From contig JAYTOR010000091.1 of the NCBI GenBank assembly GCA_043747685.1, forward strand, positions 1 to 6,266: a stretch of DNA of 6,266 bases, given 5' to 3'. Positions 5,677-6,266 of the stretch are shown here, one piece after another (position 1 is the first letter of the stretch; every line of letters begins with the position of its first letter). Below the pieces are notes generated by a model, which ran no database searches, was not told the origin of the DNA, and was given only the letters and a program-made list of their open reading frames with translations. This DNA is from JANXUF01 sp043747685. GTDB taxonomy: Bacteria > Actinomycetota > Acidimicrobiia > Acidimicrobiales > Ilumatobacteraceae. A program made the position numbers and the translations under genes.

Positions 5677-6266
5677 ATGACCACTGCTGAGCCGAACACT
5701 GAGCAGCCGTACGCAGTCGAACTCGAGGGGATCGAGAAGCGGTTTCCTGGCGTCATCGCCAACCACGACGTCTCTCTCAAGGTGCGCAAGGGAACGATTC
5801 ATGCGATCGTCGGCGAGAACGGTGCCGGTAAGTCGACGCTGACCAAAGTCATGGCGGGCGTGGTGCCACTGTCGAGCGGACAGATGCTGGTCGAGGGCCA
5901 TCCCGTCGAGTTGCGCACACCGCTCGAAGCGCGGCATCGCGGCATCGCGATGGTGTTCCAGGAGACCAGCCTGGTGCCGACGATGACGGTCGCACAGAAC
6001 CTCTATCTGGGGCAAGAGGCTTTCTACAACCGCCTGCGCGGCGTCTACATCTCGGCGCAGCAGTTCCTGCAGTCGCTGAACTTCGACGTCGATCCGACCG
6101 CGACCGTTGGCATGCTCGGCGCGGCCAAGAAGCAGATGGTGGAGATTGCCCGCGCGGTGCTGCACCAGGCCCGCATCATCATCTTCGACGAGCCCACCGC
6201 CAGCCTGACGCCGGAAGAGAAGAAGTACTTCTTCGACCTGGTGTTCAGCCTGAAGGCGCGCGGCGT
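5677..6266 (+). CDS. Sugar/nucleoside ABC importer ATPase, first nucleotide-binding domain, truncated by window edge
   Basis: The frame is open from ATG 5677 to the right edge (196 complete codons). Residues 14-39 form the first strands of an ABC domain (VELEGIEKRFPGVIANHDVS). Walker A is GENGAGKST (46-54), with Lys52 contacting ATP phosphate. The Q-loop is VFQETSLVPTMTVAQNLYLG (93-112, Gln95), and Walker B with its catalytic Glu is IIIFDEPTASLTPEE (167-181, Asp171/Glu172). The signature loop, usually LSGGQ or LSVGQQQ, reads LGAAKKQMVEIARA (147-160). The overall pattern is that of the RbsA/MglA-type importer ATPases, in which two such domains are fused in about 500 residues, so a second domain probably follows outside the window. 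It should energise import of the ligand bound by the upstream BMP lipoprotein, with permease genes expected downstream. Confidence 0.93.
   Translation, partial: MTTAEPNTEQPYAVELEGIEKRFPGVIANHDVSLKVRKGTIHAIVGENGAGKSTLTKVMAGVVPLSSGQMLVEGHPVELRTPLEARHRGIAMVFQETSLVPTMTVAQNLYLGQEAFYNRLRGVYISAQQFLQSLNFDVDPTATVGMLGAAKKQMVEIARAVLHQARIIIFDEPTASLTPEEKKYFFDLVFSLKARG

Noticed and set aside
5578..6165. A 195-codon minus-strand frame at the right end
   Set aside because: It is antisense to the clear ABC ATPase and runs through the stem-loop region.

Overview
The window is a GC-rich bacterial chromosome fragment that looks like an ordinary actinobacterial housekeeping and transport region. The high GC content, GTG/TTG starts, and long Thr/Ser/Ala/Gly-rich linkers behind the lipobox and the membrane anchor suggest Actinomycetota. 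The linkers in particular resemble exported proteins of Acidimicrobiia (Ilumatobacter-like), but no rRNA or other marker gene is present, so the class is an inference. I see no tRNA, rRNA, CRISPR array, insertion sequence, integrase or phage gene. No stretch of 300 bases is without a gene.

Layout, left to right. (1) Bases 1-251, minus strand: the N-terminal part of a MaoC-like hotdog protein that runs off the left edge. (2) Bases 361-1023, plus strand: a Nudix hydrolase of the NUDT7/NUDT19-like type, divergent from the MaoC gene. It is followed after 12 bases by (3) an unrecognised acidic 200-residue protein (1036-1638) in the same apparent operon. (4) Bases 1728-4147, minus strand, converging on that operon: a two-gene O-acyltransferase cassette. 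An AlgI-like MBOAT membrane protein comes first, and a membrane-anchored SGNH (DUF459-like) protein overlaps it by one base (TGATG). (5) From 4274 to the right edge, plus strand: the first two genes of a nucleoside/sugar ABC importer. These are a BMP-family substrate-binding lipoprotein and a truncated ABC ATPase.

How they work together. The MBOAT and SGNH proteins probably form an acyl-export machine that O-acylates a cell-surface polymer: MBOAT moves the acyl group across the membrane and the SGNH domain handles it outside. The BMP lipoprotein probably captures a nucleoside or related ligand and hands it to a permease encoded beyond the window, powered by the ATPase. A perfect 14-bp stem-loop lies between the BMP and ATPase genes. 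It is well placed to make the binding protein more abundant than the rest of the transporter. The MaoC and Nudix genes are divergent and share a 109-base intergenic region.

I did not find a clearly new biological system. The points most worth a second look are the degenerate ABC signature loop, the intra-operon stem-loop, the unknown acidic protein coupled to the Nudix gene, the missing catalytic Asp in the MaoC-like protein, and the in-phase 15-bp repeats in the BMP lipoprotein linker.
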